A stretch of 64,000 nucleotides of DNA from the NCBI GenBank assembly GCA_028289645.1, contig JANQOK010000023.1, positions 485,795-549,794 of the forward strand, in the 5' to 3' direction. This DNA comes from Anderseniella sp. GTDB lineage: Bacteria; Pseudomonadota; Alphaproteobacteria; Rhizobiales; Aestuariivirgaceae. The notes below the pieces were generated by a model. It was not told the origin of the DNA. It saw nothing but the letters and a program-made list of their open reading frames with translations, and searched no databases. Shown piece by piece: positions 53,847-63,021 of the stretch. Position 1 is the first letter of the stretch. Every line of letters starts with the position of its first letter. The position numbers and the translations under genes were made by a program.

Positions 53847-54368
53847 GGCTTTCTCTCCCTTTTCCCGGTTGATCCTGTCCATAATTTGATTGAGCGGCTC
53901 GTCGGTAGAGCCAATACAACAGTACAGATGTTTCGATTCGGTTATCGACATCTGATGTTACGACCAACACACCAGTACTTGGTGAAGTGGCCGCGGGAAA
54001 ATACAGCCGTGATGCATAGATCCAAGCGGCACGTGCGCGTCCGGTGTTTGGTTCCGGCCCTGATTGGCGTACTGTCACCAGGGCCGGACCAGTGTTTGTA
54101 GTTCCACAAGAAATGCCGGATGCAAGCAATTGACCACCGGCAACCGGTTCTTGCAATGACGCGGGCACGGCGCAGACGGTCAACGGCATTCATGTCCGTC
54201 ACAAGCCCATACCAGCCTTCTGCATAAATCAACGAGAACGCATATCCGCTGAACCAGCAGAAAACGGCTAGCGCGCGAAGTCCACTCATCAAATGGACAA
54301 CTGGAAGCAACGCGCAGGCGAGCTTCAGGCTCGTTGAACTGTATCCGCCCTGGGAGGCGCAGGATTGA
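53847..54368. other. Spacer between DoxX gene and GH18 gene
   Basis: A 522-bp region downstream of the GH18 gene. A minus-strand frame (53942-54496) runs through it and overlaps the GH18 3' end; one stretch is hydrophobic (VFCWFSGYAFSLIYAEGW), but the rest is Arg/Cys/Trp-rich and unlike a real protein. No gene is called and no clear terminator is seen. Confidence 0.4.
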
Positions 54369-57300
54369 TCAAGCGACATCCTCCATGCCCAGGATCTCAA
54401 GCTGTCTGATAACCCCCCCGTCCGGATCGTCGAGGACGTCGGTATTCCAGCTGCTGGCTGCGAGGTTCTCAAGCCTGAGATCTTCTGCCTGCACATTCTC
54501 GATCACGTAGGTGTGGCCACCGTTTTGAAGGACTTCGATATGCAAGTCGCCTTCAACTTCAGTGATGCCGACCCCGTTCGCCGCCAGTGCACCAAAGTCA
54601 ATTATGTCTTCGGACGGTGCGAAGTCGGAGATCACCTCCTCAGCGCCCCAGTCCCAGGTGATATGCACGATATCTGGTGACTGGTTTCCGGTATCAGCAT
54701 CATTATCATAGATGGTGCCAGTGGCTTCGAGCGTACCGGTGATGTTGTCGCCGGAGACTGAGAAAGTGAAGGTCTCAGTGTCTTCCGTCAGCGTATCGGG
54801 GTGCACTGCGACCGCCACGGTCTGGGTCTGCTCGCCCTGCGCAAAGACAAGGCTGCCGCTGGTAGTGTGATAATCCCAGGCTGTGTCGTTGGTCGTGTCC
54901 GCCACGGCAGTGCCATCTGCCGTCGCGTAGGTCAGCGTGAGCTCCTCGGTGGCCGGGGCATCAAGCGTAACCGTGAAGGTAATGTAGCGGTGCCCGTCAT
55001 CATGCACATGGCTTGATCCATCATCGTGCACGTGATCCATGCCGGGATCTGCCTCAGTCACCGAGCCGCCGGTGACCATCACGCCAATCGGCGGAGTGAC
55101 ACCACCGTTGCCGGCATCCGATCCACCGTCGCCAGTATCCGCGTCGCCGGTCGGGTCATCATCGCCCGTGCCAGTGAGCTCACTGATCGGCGTGCCGGTG
55201 TATTCCTCATACCCCTGCTGGCTGTGATAAGGTGCGCGGTCCACACCGCCCGCCATCTCAACGCTTTTGCCTGTGAAGATGTTCTCACTGACGTAAGTGA
55301 AGTTGTCGATCACAGCGTCCAGCCCCATCCGGCCGGCGATGCCGTCCTCAAGCTGGTTGGCTCGCCACTCGAAATGAGAACTGTCAAGCTCCGAGAAGGA
55401 CACATCGCGCAGGGTAAGGCTTTGCCCAGTCAGCGGGTTGTAGAACTGGGCGCCTTCTGCGGTATCTTCGACCGCGAAATTCAGCTGCCCGTCACCACGC
55501 ACAGAGAGGTAGAAGAAGCTGATCTTGTCCGTCGCCGGGTTGAAGTCGACGATCTCCTCCAATCCCTGCTCATGGGAGCGAACGTAGACCGTGTTCGGCC
55601 GGGTCAGGCCGGTGCCGTTCTCGTAGGCCAGGACGGCACTGAGGTCCTGCTGCAGATGGGCATCCGTAATTGGTGCGAAGTTCTCAGGATGTAGATCAGC
55701 GAGGTTGACGCCCTCCAGCAGCAAGGATTTGCTGCTGTCGAACATGTGCAGCATCACAAAGCCTTCAGGCGTGTCGACCGGGATCTGATTGTGAATCGAG
55801 TCCGGACCCAGATCGAGCACATCGGTCGTCGGATCGAACCCTGTGACAACTGAGGTTTGGCCAACAACAAAGGTCTCTCCGCCACCAACGAACGGACCGG
55901 AACCGCCGGTATCGCCGGTATCTCCACCGGAATCGCCAGTATCTCCACCGGTATCGCCAGTATCACCGCCGGTGTCGTCATCGGAGTTCTGACCGACCAG
56001 GGCGAGTATCTCCTGGGCCGCGGAATTGTCCATGATGGTGAAGTTCGATGCCGACAATTCGGACAATCCGACACCCTGCAAGGTCACCGTCTGGTTATTC
56101 GAAGGTATCGAGAAGACGGTGCTGCCGTTATTCTCGCGAATATCGACATGCTCGGACGTGAACCAGCCCACATAGATCGTGTCTGTCGCGGGGTCAAAAC
56201 CGGTCTCCACAAGGTCTGTACCCCAGGCCCAGTTTATGACCACGTCGGCCGTGTTGGCGTCCACACCGGCAGTTCCATTGCCACCGGCGCCGGTGTCGCT
56301 GCCGGTATTTCCGTTGTCGCCGTCGGCATCTTGACCGGCATCACCGCCAGTGTCTCCGGTATCACCACCGGTGTCACCGTCACCATCGCCCGTTGGTCCA
56401 TCAGGTAGATCCGCTGGAGGAGTATCGGATTCCGCAATCGGTGCAAAGACACCGTCGCCGCCATAGATCGCATCAAACTCCAGTGCGGAAGCTGCGTCGA
56501 TTTCGTGGAAGGTCATGCCTTCGAACCAGGAGTTGTACGCAGCTGTGATGAGGCTCTCGGAGCCGTTGCTGTCGCCGGACAGATCCCAGAACATGACACC
56601 GCCCAGACCAAGCGACTGTGCCCACTCCGATTTCAAAGCAACCGTAGAAGGGGTTTCAAAGGAACTGAAGATACCGAGCGTTGGATTATAGAGGAAAGCC
56701 GCTTGGGCGTCGTCATCGTAAAAAAGACCCCAGTCGCTATCCACAGTCTGCAGTTCTTCAAGGAGATCCTTGTATTCGTAGTACGCCGGCTCCGAGTTCG
56801 GATAGGTACCAGGTGCTCCGCCCCCGCTCGGGCTGTTCCAGGCATCGATCGGATTATCAACCGAGACACCGTCCCAGGCGCGGGTATAAGAAGGCAGGCC
56901 AAGGACAATCTGGCTCGGGTCAACACCCGCGTCGAGATAGAGCTGAATCGCGGTAGTGACATCGTAATTGGCGCCGGTGGGATCGTACATCCCTGCCAGG
57001 TGCCCGGTGGTGTTTTGCCAGGCTCCATAGAAGTCGTAGGTCATGATGTTCATATAATCGAGGCTGTTCGCCAGGCCCGGTATGTCCAGATTATTAATCT
57101 TGTCATGGCCGGCCGGAAGCGCTGCGGACATCGTGTAAGTCCGTCCGGTTTCCGTTTCTAGCTGATCCAGTGCAGCGCGTGTCTCGGCAGCCAGCAGGGA
57201 AAAGTTGGCACCGTCGTCATCGCTGACGGAGTTTGCGTTAAGACCACCTCCGCCGGGATACTCCCAATCGAAATCTATGCCGTCGAACATGGGATAGTCC

Positions 57301-58877
57301 CGCAGGAACTGAACCATGCTGTCGACGAACGTAGCACGCCCGTCGGCGGTCGACGCCATATCACTGAAGTTCTGCGAAAGCGTCCAACCGCCGATGCCGA
57401 TCTGAACGGTGAGATGGGGGTTGGCTTCCTTCAGCTCGGCAAGCTGGTTGAAGTTTCCGAGAATGTCCTGTCCCGCAGTATCGGCGATGCCGTCGACGCT
57501 GTCAGCGGCAGAAAAACCGATGTCGGTTGCAGCCCAGGGATCATGAAGTTCGAGCTCAAAGTCTTCGTTGAGGTTGACGAAGGCATAGATCAGATTGGTG
57601 ATGTTGCCAGCCTGGACATCCGAAACAGTGTAGTCGCGCTCATAAATTCCCCATTCGGGAAAGTAAGCCGCTATGATCGGTGCCGTACCCGTGCCGCCAT
57701 CGGTACCGCCATCAGCGTTACCGCCGGTACCGCCACCTGTATCACCGCCTGTATCATCGCCGGTACCGCCACCAGTGTCACCACCGGTATCGCCGCCTGT
57801 ATCATCGCCACTTCCATCATCCGGGCCCTGCGCGACCCTGGAAAGGATTTCCTGAGCTGCCGAACTGTCCATTATAGTGAAATTGGCCGCCGACAATTGC
57901 GACAGACTAACCCCCTGCAATGTAGTGGTTTGATTGTTAGATGGGACTGCAAAAACGACGTTGCCGTTACTTTCATAAATGTCGATATGTTCGGAGTTGA
58001 ACCAGCCAATGTAGATTTTATCGGTTGCCGGATTGAAATTTGTTGCGACCGCATCGGCCCCCCAGGCCCAGTCAATCGCGACATCTGCTGAGTTCGCGTC
58101 CACATTTGCCGATCCATTGGGTGCGGATCCGCCCGGTTCCGGGTCGCCAGGCGTCCCGAGGCCCTCGTCGCCTGTGAGGCGATCTTGGAAATAAGCAATC
58201 AGTTCCTCGGCTTCGGGGGCTTCATACGCACCGAACTGATCCATGTACTGGAGTATCGAAGTGCCGAACTCGTCGTTGCTCAAGGTTCCGTTCAGGAACA
58301 GTTCAACTACCGCCGGTGCTCCGCGCAGGTGTGCCGCCGCAAGGACCCCTGTCAGGGTGACCGGGACCTGAGACGTTCCGCTGTCTGCGGTATAGCTTAT
58401 TGTTGTCCCGAGATAGTCGCTCAGGCTTTTGCCTTCTGCGTTCAAACCGTCTTCAATGATGCCCAGGTTGTGACCGAAGGCTTCCCGTAACGCAGCGTCC
58501 TGAGCGGCTTTAGTCATGAAGTCGTCGAGTGAATTGACACCGTTCTTACCCGTCCAGGTGCCGTCCCAGGTATTGGTGGAGGCGCCGTTTCCATAGTAAT
58601 AATCGTCATCGTAGTAGCCTAGGTCAATTAGCAGCGCTTCCCCGAACTGATACCCGACAAAGCCGAAAGTGTTCATGGAGCGATAGGCCATCGTCTCCCA
58701 TTCGGTGTCGGACAAGTCACCCCAGCTTGTGTGTTGCGGGAAAAAGCTCTCGACTTTCCCGCCTGCCCATTCGTTCAGCTGCCAATCTTGAATAATGCCT
58801 GCGTCGTAACGTTCCCGGTCCCAGCCTGATTCAAAGGCCAGCAGCGCATCGAGAAACTGTTCAAACGTACCTTGCAT
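54369..58877 (-). CDS. Giant multidomain GH18 (chitinase-like) protein, probable type I secretion substrate
   Basis: A 1502-residue protein without an N-terminal signal peptide. Domains in order: an unassigned N-terminal domain (1-240, begins TFEQFLDALLAFESGW); beta-module A (258-349); Gly/Asp/Thr linker (355-393); GH18 domain (about 399-795) with catalytic DxxDxDxE in FDGIDFDWEYPG (D532, D535, D537, E539) and MTYDFYGAW; linker (831-868); module B (871-962), closely similar to A; linker (967-992); two further FxPxTD modules (1000-1225); a Calx-beta domain (1264-1393) with a His/Asp-rich insert; and a C-terminal FAPSEDIIDF module (1401-1485). No classic RTX nonapeptides were seen. Divergent ABC and HlyD genes are the probable exporter. 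Likely chitin or related glycan degradation outside the cell. Confidence 0.9.
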   Translation of the reverse strand: MQGTFEQFLDALLAFESGWDRERYDAGIIQDWQLNEWAGGKVESFFPQHTSWGDLSDTEWETMAYRSMNTFGFVGYQFGEALLIDLGYYDDDYYYGNGASTNTWDGTWTGKNGVNSLDDFMTKAAQDAALREAFGHNLGIIEDGLNAEGKSLSDYLGTTISYTADSGTSQVPVTLTGVLAAAHLRGAPAVVELFLNGTLSNDEFGTSILQYMDQFGAYEAPEAEELIAYFQDRLTGDEGLGTPGDPEPGGSAPNGSANVDANSADVAIDWAWGADAVATNFNPATDKIYIGWFNSEHIDIYESNGNVVFAVPSNNQTTTLQGVSLSQLSAANFTIMDSSAAQEILSRVAQGPDDGSGDDTGGDTGGDTGGGTGDDTGGDTGGGTGGNADGGTDGGTGTAPIIAAYFPEWGIYERDYTVSDVQAGNITNLIYAFVNLNEDFELELHDPWAATDIGFSAADSVDGIADTAGQDILGNFNQLAELKEANPHLTVQIGIGGWTLSQNFSDMASTADGRATFVDSMVQFLRDYPMFDGIDFDWEYPGGGGLNANSVSDDDGANFSLLAAETRAALDQLETETGRTYTMSAALPAGHDKINNLDIPGLANSLDYMNIMTYDFYGAWQNTTGHLAGMYDPTGANYDVTTAIQLYLDAGVDPSQIVLGLPSYTRAWDGVSVDNPIDAWNSPSGGGAPGTYPNSEPAYYEYKDLLEELQTVDSDWGLFYDDDAQAAFLYNPTLGIFSSFETPSTVALKSEWAQSLGLGGVMFWDLSGDSNGSESLITAAYNSWFEGMTFHEIDAASALEFDAIYGGDGVFAPIAESDTPPADLPDGPTGDGDGDTGGDTGDTGGDAGQDADGDNGNTGSDTGAGGNGTAGVDANTADVVINWAWGTDLVETGFDPATDTIYVGWFTSEHVDIRENNGSTVFSIPSNNQTVTLQGVGLSELSASNFTIMDNSAAQEILALVGQNSDDDTGGDTGDTGGDTGDSGGDTGDTGGSGPFVGGGETFVVGQTSVVTGFDPTTDVLDLGPDSIHNQIPVDTPEGFVMLHMFDSSKSLLLEGVNLADLHPENFAPITDAHLQQDLSAVLAYENGTGLTRPNTVYVRSHEQGLEEIVDFNPATDKISFFYLSVRGDGQLNFAVEDTAEGAQFYNPLTGQSLTLRDVSFSELDSSHFEWRANQLEDGIAGRMGLDAVIDNFTYVSENIFTGKSVEMAGGVDRAPYHSQQGYEEYTGTPISELTGTGDDDPTGDADTGDGGSDAGNGGVTPPIGVMVTGGSVTEADPGMDHVHDDGSSHVHDDGHRYITFTVTLDAPATEELTLTYATADGTAVADTTNDTAWDYHTTSGSLVFAQGEQTQTVAVAVHPDTLTEDTETFTFSVSGDNITGTLEATGTIYDNDADTGNQSPDIVHITWDWGAEEVISDFAPSEDIIDFGALAANGVGITEVEGDLHIEVLQNGGHTYVIENVQAEDLRLENLAASSWNTDVLDDPDGGVIRQLEILGMEDVA

Positions 58878-59125
58878 GTCAATCCATCCATTTCATTTGG
58901 CCTCGTGTCTTGAGTGAGCGCACATCCATGGGCAAGGTCTGAGCATTACTTCAAACTGTCAAATTACAAAGCTCTATAAATTGCTATTGGAAAATTAAAA
59001 ATAATTAATAAATGGCAAAAATCGATCAAAATTTGGTTTATATTTTGTGCTTACAAATTTCTGACAAACTAAAACCTGTTGATAAACATAAATTTGCCTG
59101 AATTTTTCATTCTGAGTACTGGCAG
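58878..59125. promoter_or_regulatory. AT-rich divergent promoter region of the GH18 and secretion genes
   Basis: The 248-bp spacer is markedly AT-rich from about 58945 to 59100 (AAAATTAAAAATAATTAATA and similar) in contrast with its flanks. It must hold both divergent promoters. Such sequence would suit MucR/Ros- or H-NS-type silencing, but no operator was recognised. Confidence 0.5.
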
Positions 59126-60907
59126 ATGGGCGAAAATGAAAGTTTTATTATGTCTCAAGTCGGCGACGGCGCAGATGGAGGCACGCACCATCATGCTTGT
59201 AAGCAGCCACATCAGGCAGCCCGACCAATCCAGAAAGTTCTGGCGTCGCTGCGCGGGTGGCTGTTGAGCGTTGCGGGTATCAGCCTAGTTGTGAACCTGC
59301 TTGCATTTACCGGCCCGCTTTTCATGCTGCAGGTCTATGACCGCGTGCTTGTCAGTGGCTCGATTCCGACACTTCTTGCGCTCGGATTTCTTGCCCTGGT
59401 GCTGTATCTGTTCTTTGGCCTTCTGGAGGGATTGAGATCCCGAATCCTGCTGCGTATTGGCCAACAGGTCGACGCTGACCTGTCCGCACAGGCCTACTCT
59501 TTGTCGAATCGGGTCCCGATGGACTACGGCGCACGCGGACACGCAGTCCGGCCGGTGCAGGATCTGGACAGCGTAACTGCCTTCATGTCTGGCAATGGCC
59601 CTTCCGCCATATTCGATGTCCCCTGGCTGCCGGTTTATCTCGGTGTCATTTTCCTGTTCCACAGCTCCCTCGGACTTGTGGCGCTGGGCGGGGCTTTGGC
59701 TATCTGTGGGCTCGTCTTGCTCAACGAGTTCTCCTCTCGCAGTGCGACCATGGATGCTGCCCAGACACGGGCAAGGCGCTCAAGCATGGTCGAAGAAAGC
59801 CGCAAGAACGCGGAAGCAGTAGAGGCCATGGGGATGACAGGTGCGCTGTCTGAAAGGTGGAATTTGGAGAACGAGCGTTATCTTTCAGGCCAACGTTCCG
59901 CCGGCGACTGGAGCGGCCTTTTTGCAACAGCTATCAAGACAGTCCGGTTCATCCTGCAGTCGGCAATTCTGGCGGTCGGAGCATGGCTGGCGATCAGGCA
60001 GGAAATCTCTCCCGGGGTCATGATAGCCTCTTCAATCATGATGTCGCGCGCGCTCTCGCCCGTCGAACAGGCTGTTGTTCACTGGCGCAGTTTTGTCGCG
60101 GCCCGGCAGAGCTTTATGAGGTTGCGGGAGTTCCTGAAACCAGACACGGCAGCGGGCAAGCCCACCCAGCTGCGGCCGCCTGAGAAACGGCTTGAGGTGG
60201 TACAGCTGTACTGCGCGCCGGCGGGTGTACGCACCCCTGTGGTTCTCGGGGCCTCCATGGAACTTGATGCCGGTGAAGGGATCGCGATCCTCGGGCCATC
60301 GGGGTCGGGAAAGTCCACCTTGGCAAAGGCTATTGTGGGAGCTGCCACAATTTCAAGCGGTGATGTCCGGCTGGACGGCGCAGCTCTCGATCAATGGAGC
60401 GGCGAAGCCCGCCGTCGGTTCGTCGGATACCTGCCGCAGGACCTGCAGCTTTTCGATGGCACAGTAGCGCAGAACATTTCACGCTTTGATTCCAGCGCGA
60501 CCTCGCAAGAGGTAATCAACGGGGCGACGCTGGCGGATGTGCATGACCTGATCGTTGGTTTGCCGCAAGGCTACGACACTGTCATCGGCTCGCAGGGCCT
60601 TGCTCTTTCGGGCGGGCAGCAGCAAAGGATTGCGCTTGCCCGTGCGCTGTTCCGTAATCCGTTTCTACTGGTTCTCGACGAACCCAATTCAAACCTTGAT
60701 GCGGAAGGTGAGGCAGCCCTGGCCGGCGCATTGCTGACAATGCGGCAGAGGGGGTCAATTGTCGTACTGGTTGCTCATCGCCCGCGGGCCCTGGCTGCCG
60801 TAAACAAGGTTTTGCTGCTCAAGGAAGGTCGCGTCGCCGCGCTCGGACCCAAGGAAGAAATCCTGAGGAACTCGGTTGCGCCGGTTAAACGGAGCCAGGC
60901 ATGTTGA
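59126..60907 (+). CDS. Type I secretion system ABC permease/ATPase (PrtD-like)
   Basis: A 593-residue fused membrane/ATPase exporter. A His-rich N-terminus (GGTHHHACKQPH) precedes the ABC transmembrane domain (about 45-330; VNLLAFTGPLFMLQVYDRVL). The nucleotide-binding domain has Walker A ILGPSGSGKSTLAKAI, signature LALSGGQQQRIALARALF, Walker B LLVLDEPNSNLD and switch His VLVAHRPRAL. It lacks an N-terminal C39 peptidase-like domain, as in the PrtD group. ATG at 59126 or 59150 could be the start. It overlaps the HlyD gene by 7 bp and is divergent from the GH18 gene. Confidence 0.93.
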   Translation: MGENESFIMSQVGDGADGGTHHHACKQPHQAARPIQKVLASLRGWLLSVAGISLVVNLLAFTGPLFMLQVYDRVLVSGSIPTLLALGFLALVLYLFFGLLEGLRSRILLRIGQQVDADLSAQAYSLSNRVPMDYGARGHAVRPVQDLDSVTAFMSGNGPSAIFDVPWLPVYLGVIFLFHSSLGLVALGGALAICGLVLLNEFSSRSATMDAAQTRARRSSMVEESRKNAEAVEAMGMTGALSERWNLENERYLSGQRSAGDWSGLFATAIKTVRFILQSAILAVGAWLAIRQEISPGVMIASSIMMSRALSPVEQAVVHWRSFVAARQSFMRLREFLKPDTAAGKPTQLRPPEKRLEVVQLYCAPAGVRTPVVLGASMELDAGEGIAILGPSGSGKSTLAKAIVGAATISSGDVRLDGAALDQWSGEARRRFVGYLPQDLQLFDGTVAQNISRFDSSATSQEVINGATLADVHDLIVGLPQGYDTVIGSQGLALSGGQQQRIALARALFRNPFLLVLDEPNSNLDAEGEAALAGALLTMRQRGSIVVLVAHRPRALAAVNKVLLLKEGRVAALGPKEEILRNSVAPVKRSQAC

Positions 60908-62238
60908 AGAAACTTCTGACCAGCCCAAAGGCACCTGCCGGTGGCGGATTAGGCAATTCCGAGAGCATTCGAAACCATATCAGGTTTGCCGGTGCGGTCG
61001 TTTTCCTTCTCCTGGCCGTTGGTGGCGGATGGACTGTGTTTACCCGGATTTCCGGTGCGGTCATCGCAAACGGCACGATTGTTGTCGAAAGCGAAGTCAA
61101 GCAGATCCAGCATCGTGAGGGGGGCATCGTCCGGAAAATTCTGGTTCGGGAAGGACAGGAGGTTGAGGCTGGTAATCTCCTGATCCGCTTGGATGACACA
61201 ACGGCTGCTGCCAATCACCTGATCATCAGCAGTCAGCTCGCGGAACTCAAAGCGAGGCGGGCTCGCCTTCTGGCGGAGCGCTCTGGCAAAGTTGTCGTTG
61301 AATTCCCCGAACGGTCAGAGAAACTTCTTCCTGAGGAATATGCGGAACTGGAGCTCACACAATCGTCGTTACTGAGTGCACGCCAGGGCAGCCTTGAAAA
61401 ACGCAGGGAGCAGTCAAAGGACCAAATCGAGCAGCTCGAAAAGCAAATCGAAGGGCTGGAGGTACGTCTTGTTACAAAAACCGGCGAGGTCGATCTCGTC
61501 GATGACGAATTGTCCGGGGTGACTCAGCTTATCGAAAAGAAACTTGTCACAAAGAACCGAATGACACAGCTCAAGCGCGACAAGACCAGGATCCAGGGTG
61601 AACATAGCGAGCTGCTGTCTCAGATCGCAAGCCTACGTGAGACCATCAGCGAGCGGCAAATGCAGATGCTTCAGGTTGAAGAGGAGTATCGGGAAGAAGT
61701 CCTGCAGAAACTGCAGGATGTGACGCTTAAGATTTCCGAACTGGAGCTTCAGAAAGTCACCGTTCAAGACGAGTTGAGGCGGCTGGAAATCCGAGCTCCG
61801 CAAGCCGGCTATGTTCATCAGCTCGTTGCGCATACCGTGGGTGGTGTCATCCCGCCAGGCGCGACGGTGCTGCAACTGGTGCCCCGCAACGATACGCTTG
61901 TGGTCGACGCGGAAGTCACCCCGATCGATATCGATCAGGTAAAGGTTGGCCAGCAGGCTGAGATCAGATTTCCGGGGCTCGATTATCGGACGACACCCAA
62001 ACTAGCTGCACGCGTTCAAACGGTCGCTGCAGATCAGTCATTCGACGAAAACTCGCAGCAACACTATTATCGGGTCAGGCTTCTGATCTCGAAAGGCGAG
62101 CTTCAGAAACTGGCGGGGCAGGTATTGGTTCCGGGCATGCCTGTCGAGGCTTTCGTGACAACAGAGGATCGCACGGTCTTGAGTTATCTCACAAAGCCAA
62201 TCGTGGATCAGATCGCACATGCCATGCGCGAAAGTTGA
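60901..62238 (+). CDS. Type I secretion periplasmic adaptor (HlyD family)
   Basis: A 445-residue membrane-fusion protein. One N-terminal membrane segment (FAGAVVFLLLAVGGGWTVF) is followed by a lipoyl/barrel region (VIANGTIVVESEVKQIQHRE), a long coiled-coil hairpin (about 120-300, Glu/Lys/Gln-rich) and a C-terminal beta domain with LEIRAPQAGYVHQLVAHTVG and LVPGMPVEAFVTTEDRTVLS. It bridges the ABC exporter to TolC. Its start lies inside the ABC gene's end. A degraded relative of its C-terminus is found at 63826-64000. Confidence 0.93.
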   Translation: MLKKLLTSPKAPAGGGLGNSESIRNHIRFAGAVVFLLLAVGGGWTVFTRISGAVIANGTIVVESEVKQIQHREGGIVRKILVREGQEVEAGNLLIRLDDTTAAANHLIISSQLAELKARRARLLAERSGKVVVEFPERSEKLLPEEYAELELTQSSLLSARQGSLEKRREQSKDQIEQLEKQIEGLEVRLVTKTGEVDLVDDELSGVTQLIEKKLVTKNRMTQLKRDKTRIQGEHSELLSQIASLRETISERQMQMLQVEEEYREEVLQKLQDVTLKISELELQKVTVQDELRRLEIRAPQAGYVHQLVAHTVGGVIPPGATVLQLVPRNDTLVVDAEVTPIDIDQVKVGQQAEIRFPGLDYRTTPKLAARVQTVAADQSFDENSQQHYYRVRLLISKGELQKLAGQVLVPGMPVEAFVTTEDRTVLSYLTKPIVDQIAHAMRES

Positions 62239-62343
62239 GCAGGGCCCGGTTCGGCAAATGATCTATAGATGATCGCTTGTTGTTGCAGAGTTTATGGAGC
62301 TAGCAGCAACACCCCTTACTTGCGCTTTATTCGTAGTAGTGTG

Positions 62344-62665
62344 CTACCTAGCGCACCCCCATCTGAGGGCAGAGTTTTCCGACTTCATCAGCGCTGTCGG
62401 GAAGTTGTTCCCGATAGCGCAGTGTGGCCGTTGTTTATTGCAGTATCTACGCCGCGTCTCCAACTTTTCCGCCGCATCAACAGGGCTCAAAAACCAACGC
62501 ATTTTCAGACAATCTGCCCGAAGCCTACCGTTGAATGCTTTGATAGATGCATTGTCGGTCGGTTTGTCGCGCCGCGAGAAGTCAAGCCTGATGCCACGCT
62601 GATAGGCCCGCAGGTCCAAATCCCGGGAGATGAATTCTGAGCCCTGATCCACTCGGATGGTCTTC
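62344..62665 (-). pseudogene. IS3-family transposase (orfB) C-terminal fragment
   Basis: The minus strand encodes an integrase-core remnant: DQGSEFISRDLDLRAYQRGI, LDFSRRDKPTDNASIKAFNG, and the final RRRYCNKQRPHCAIGNNFP, the end of an IS3-type orfB with its DDE Glu region (usually IEAFN; here IKAFN, so the catalytic Glu is replaced by Lys). Only the C-terminal third is present; the 5' part stops abruptly at about 62665, where it meets another transposase fragment. Inactive. Confidence 0.85.
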
Positions 62666-62669
62666 GGTT

Positions 62670-63021
62670 ATTGGCGGCATCCGAGAGACGCGCAGGCTCA
62701 CCTCAACTGACGTGACCGATGTTCTGACTGACCTGTTCATCCTGCGGGGCGTGCCCGCCCACGTCCGCTCTGACAATGAAGTCAGGTTCGTGGCAGGGGC
62801 TGTCTGCAAATGGATCGCGGTTGCCGGGGGCAGGACTGCTCACTTCGAGTCGGGATCACTCGGGGTGAACGGCTTTATCGAAAGCGTCAATGCCCGGCTA
62901 CCAGCTGCTTAATGCTTAAGTCTTCCACTCCCTAAAGCAGGCCCAGGTCATCCTCTGGTAGTGGCGCAGACATCACAACACCATCAGGCCCCACAGTGCG
63001 CTGGGCTACACCGGCGCCTGA
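62670..63021 (+). pseudogene. Second IS3-type transposase fragment, frameshifted
   Basis: The plus strand reads TDVLTDLFILRGVPAHVRSD, then FVAGAVCKWIAVAGGRTAHF, GVNGFIESVNARLPA and, after a frame change near 62910, LVVAQTSQ.. replaced by RRHHNTIRPHSALGYTGA in another frame, all matching the C-terminal part of a different IS3-group orfB. It is head-to-head with the previous fragment, broken by at least one frameshift, and lacks its N-terminal half. Inactive. Together with its neighbour it marks repeated insertion and decay. Confidence 0.78.

Noticed and set aside
53942..54496. 184-codon minus-strand frame overlapping the GH18 3' end
   Set aside because: Only a short hydrophobic stretch looks protein-like; the rest is Arg/Cys/Trp-rich and no start site is convincing.
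57690..57830. Regular short repeats that at first resemble a CRISPR array
   Set aside because: They are in-frame codon repeats for Gly/Asp/Thr linkers of the GH18 protein, with no unique spacers or cas genes.
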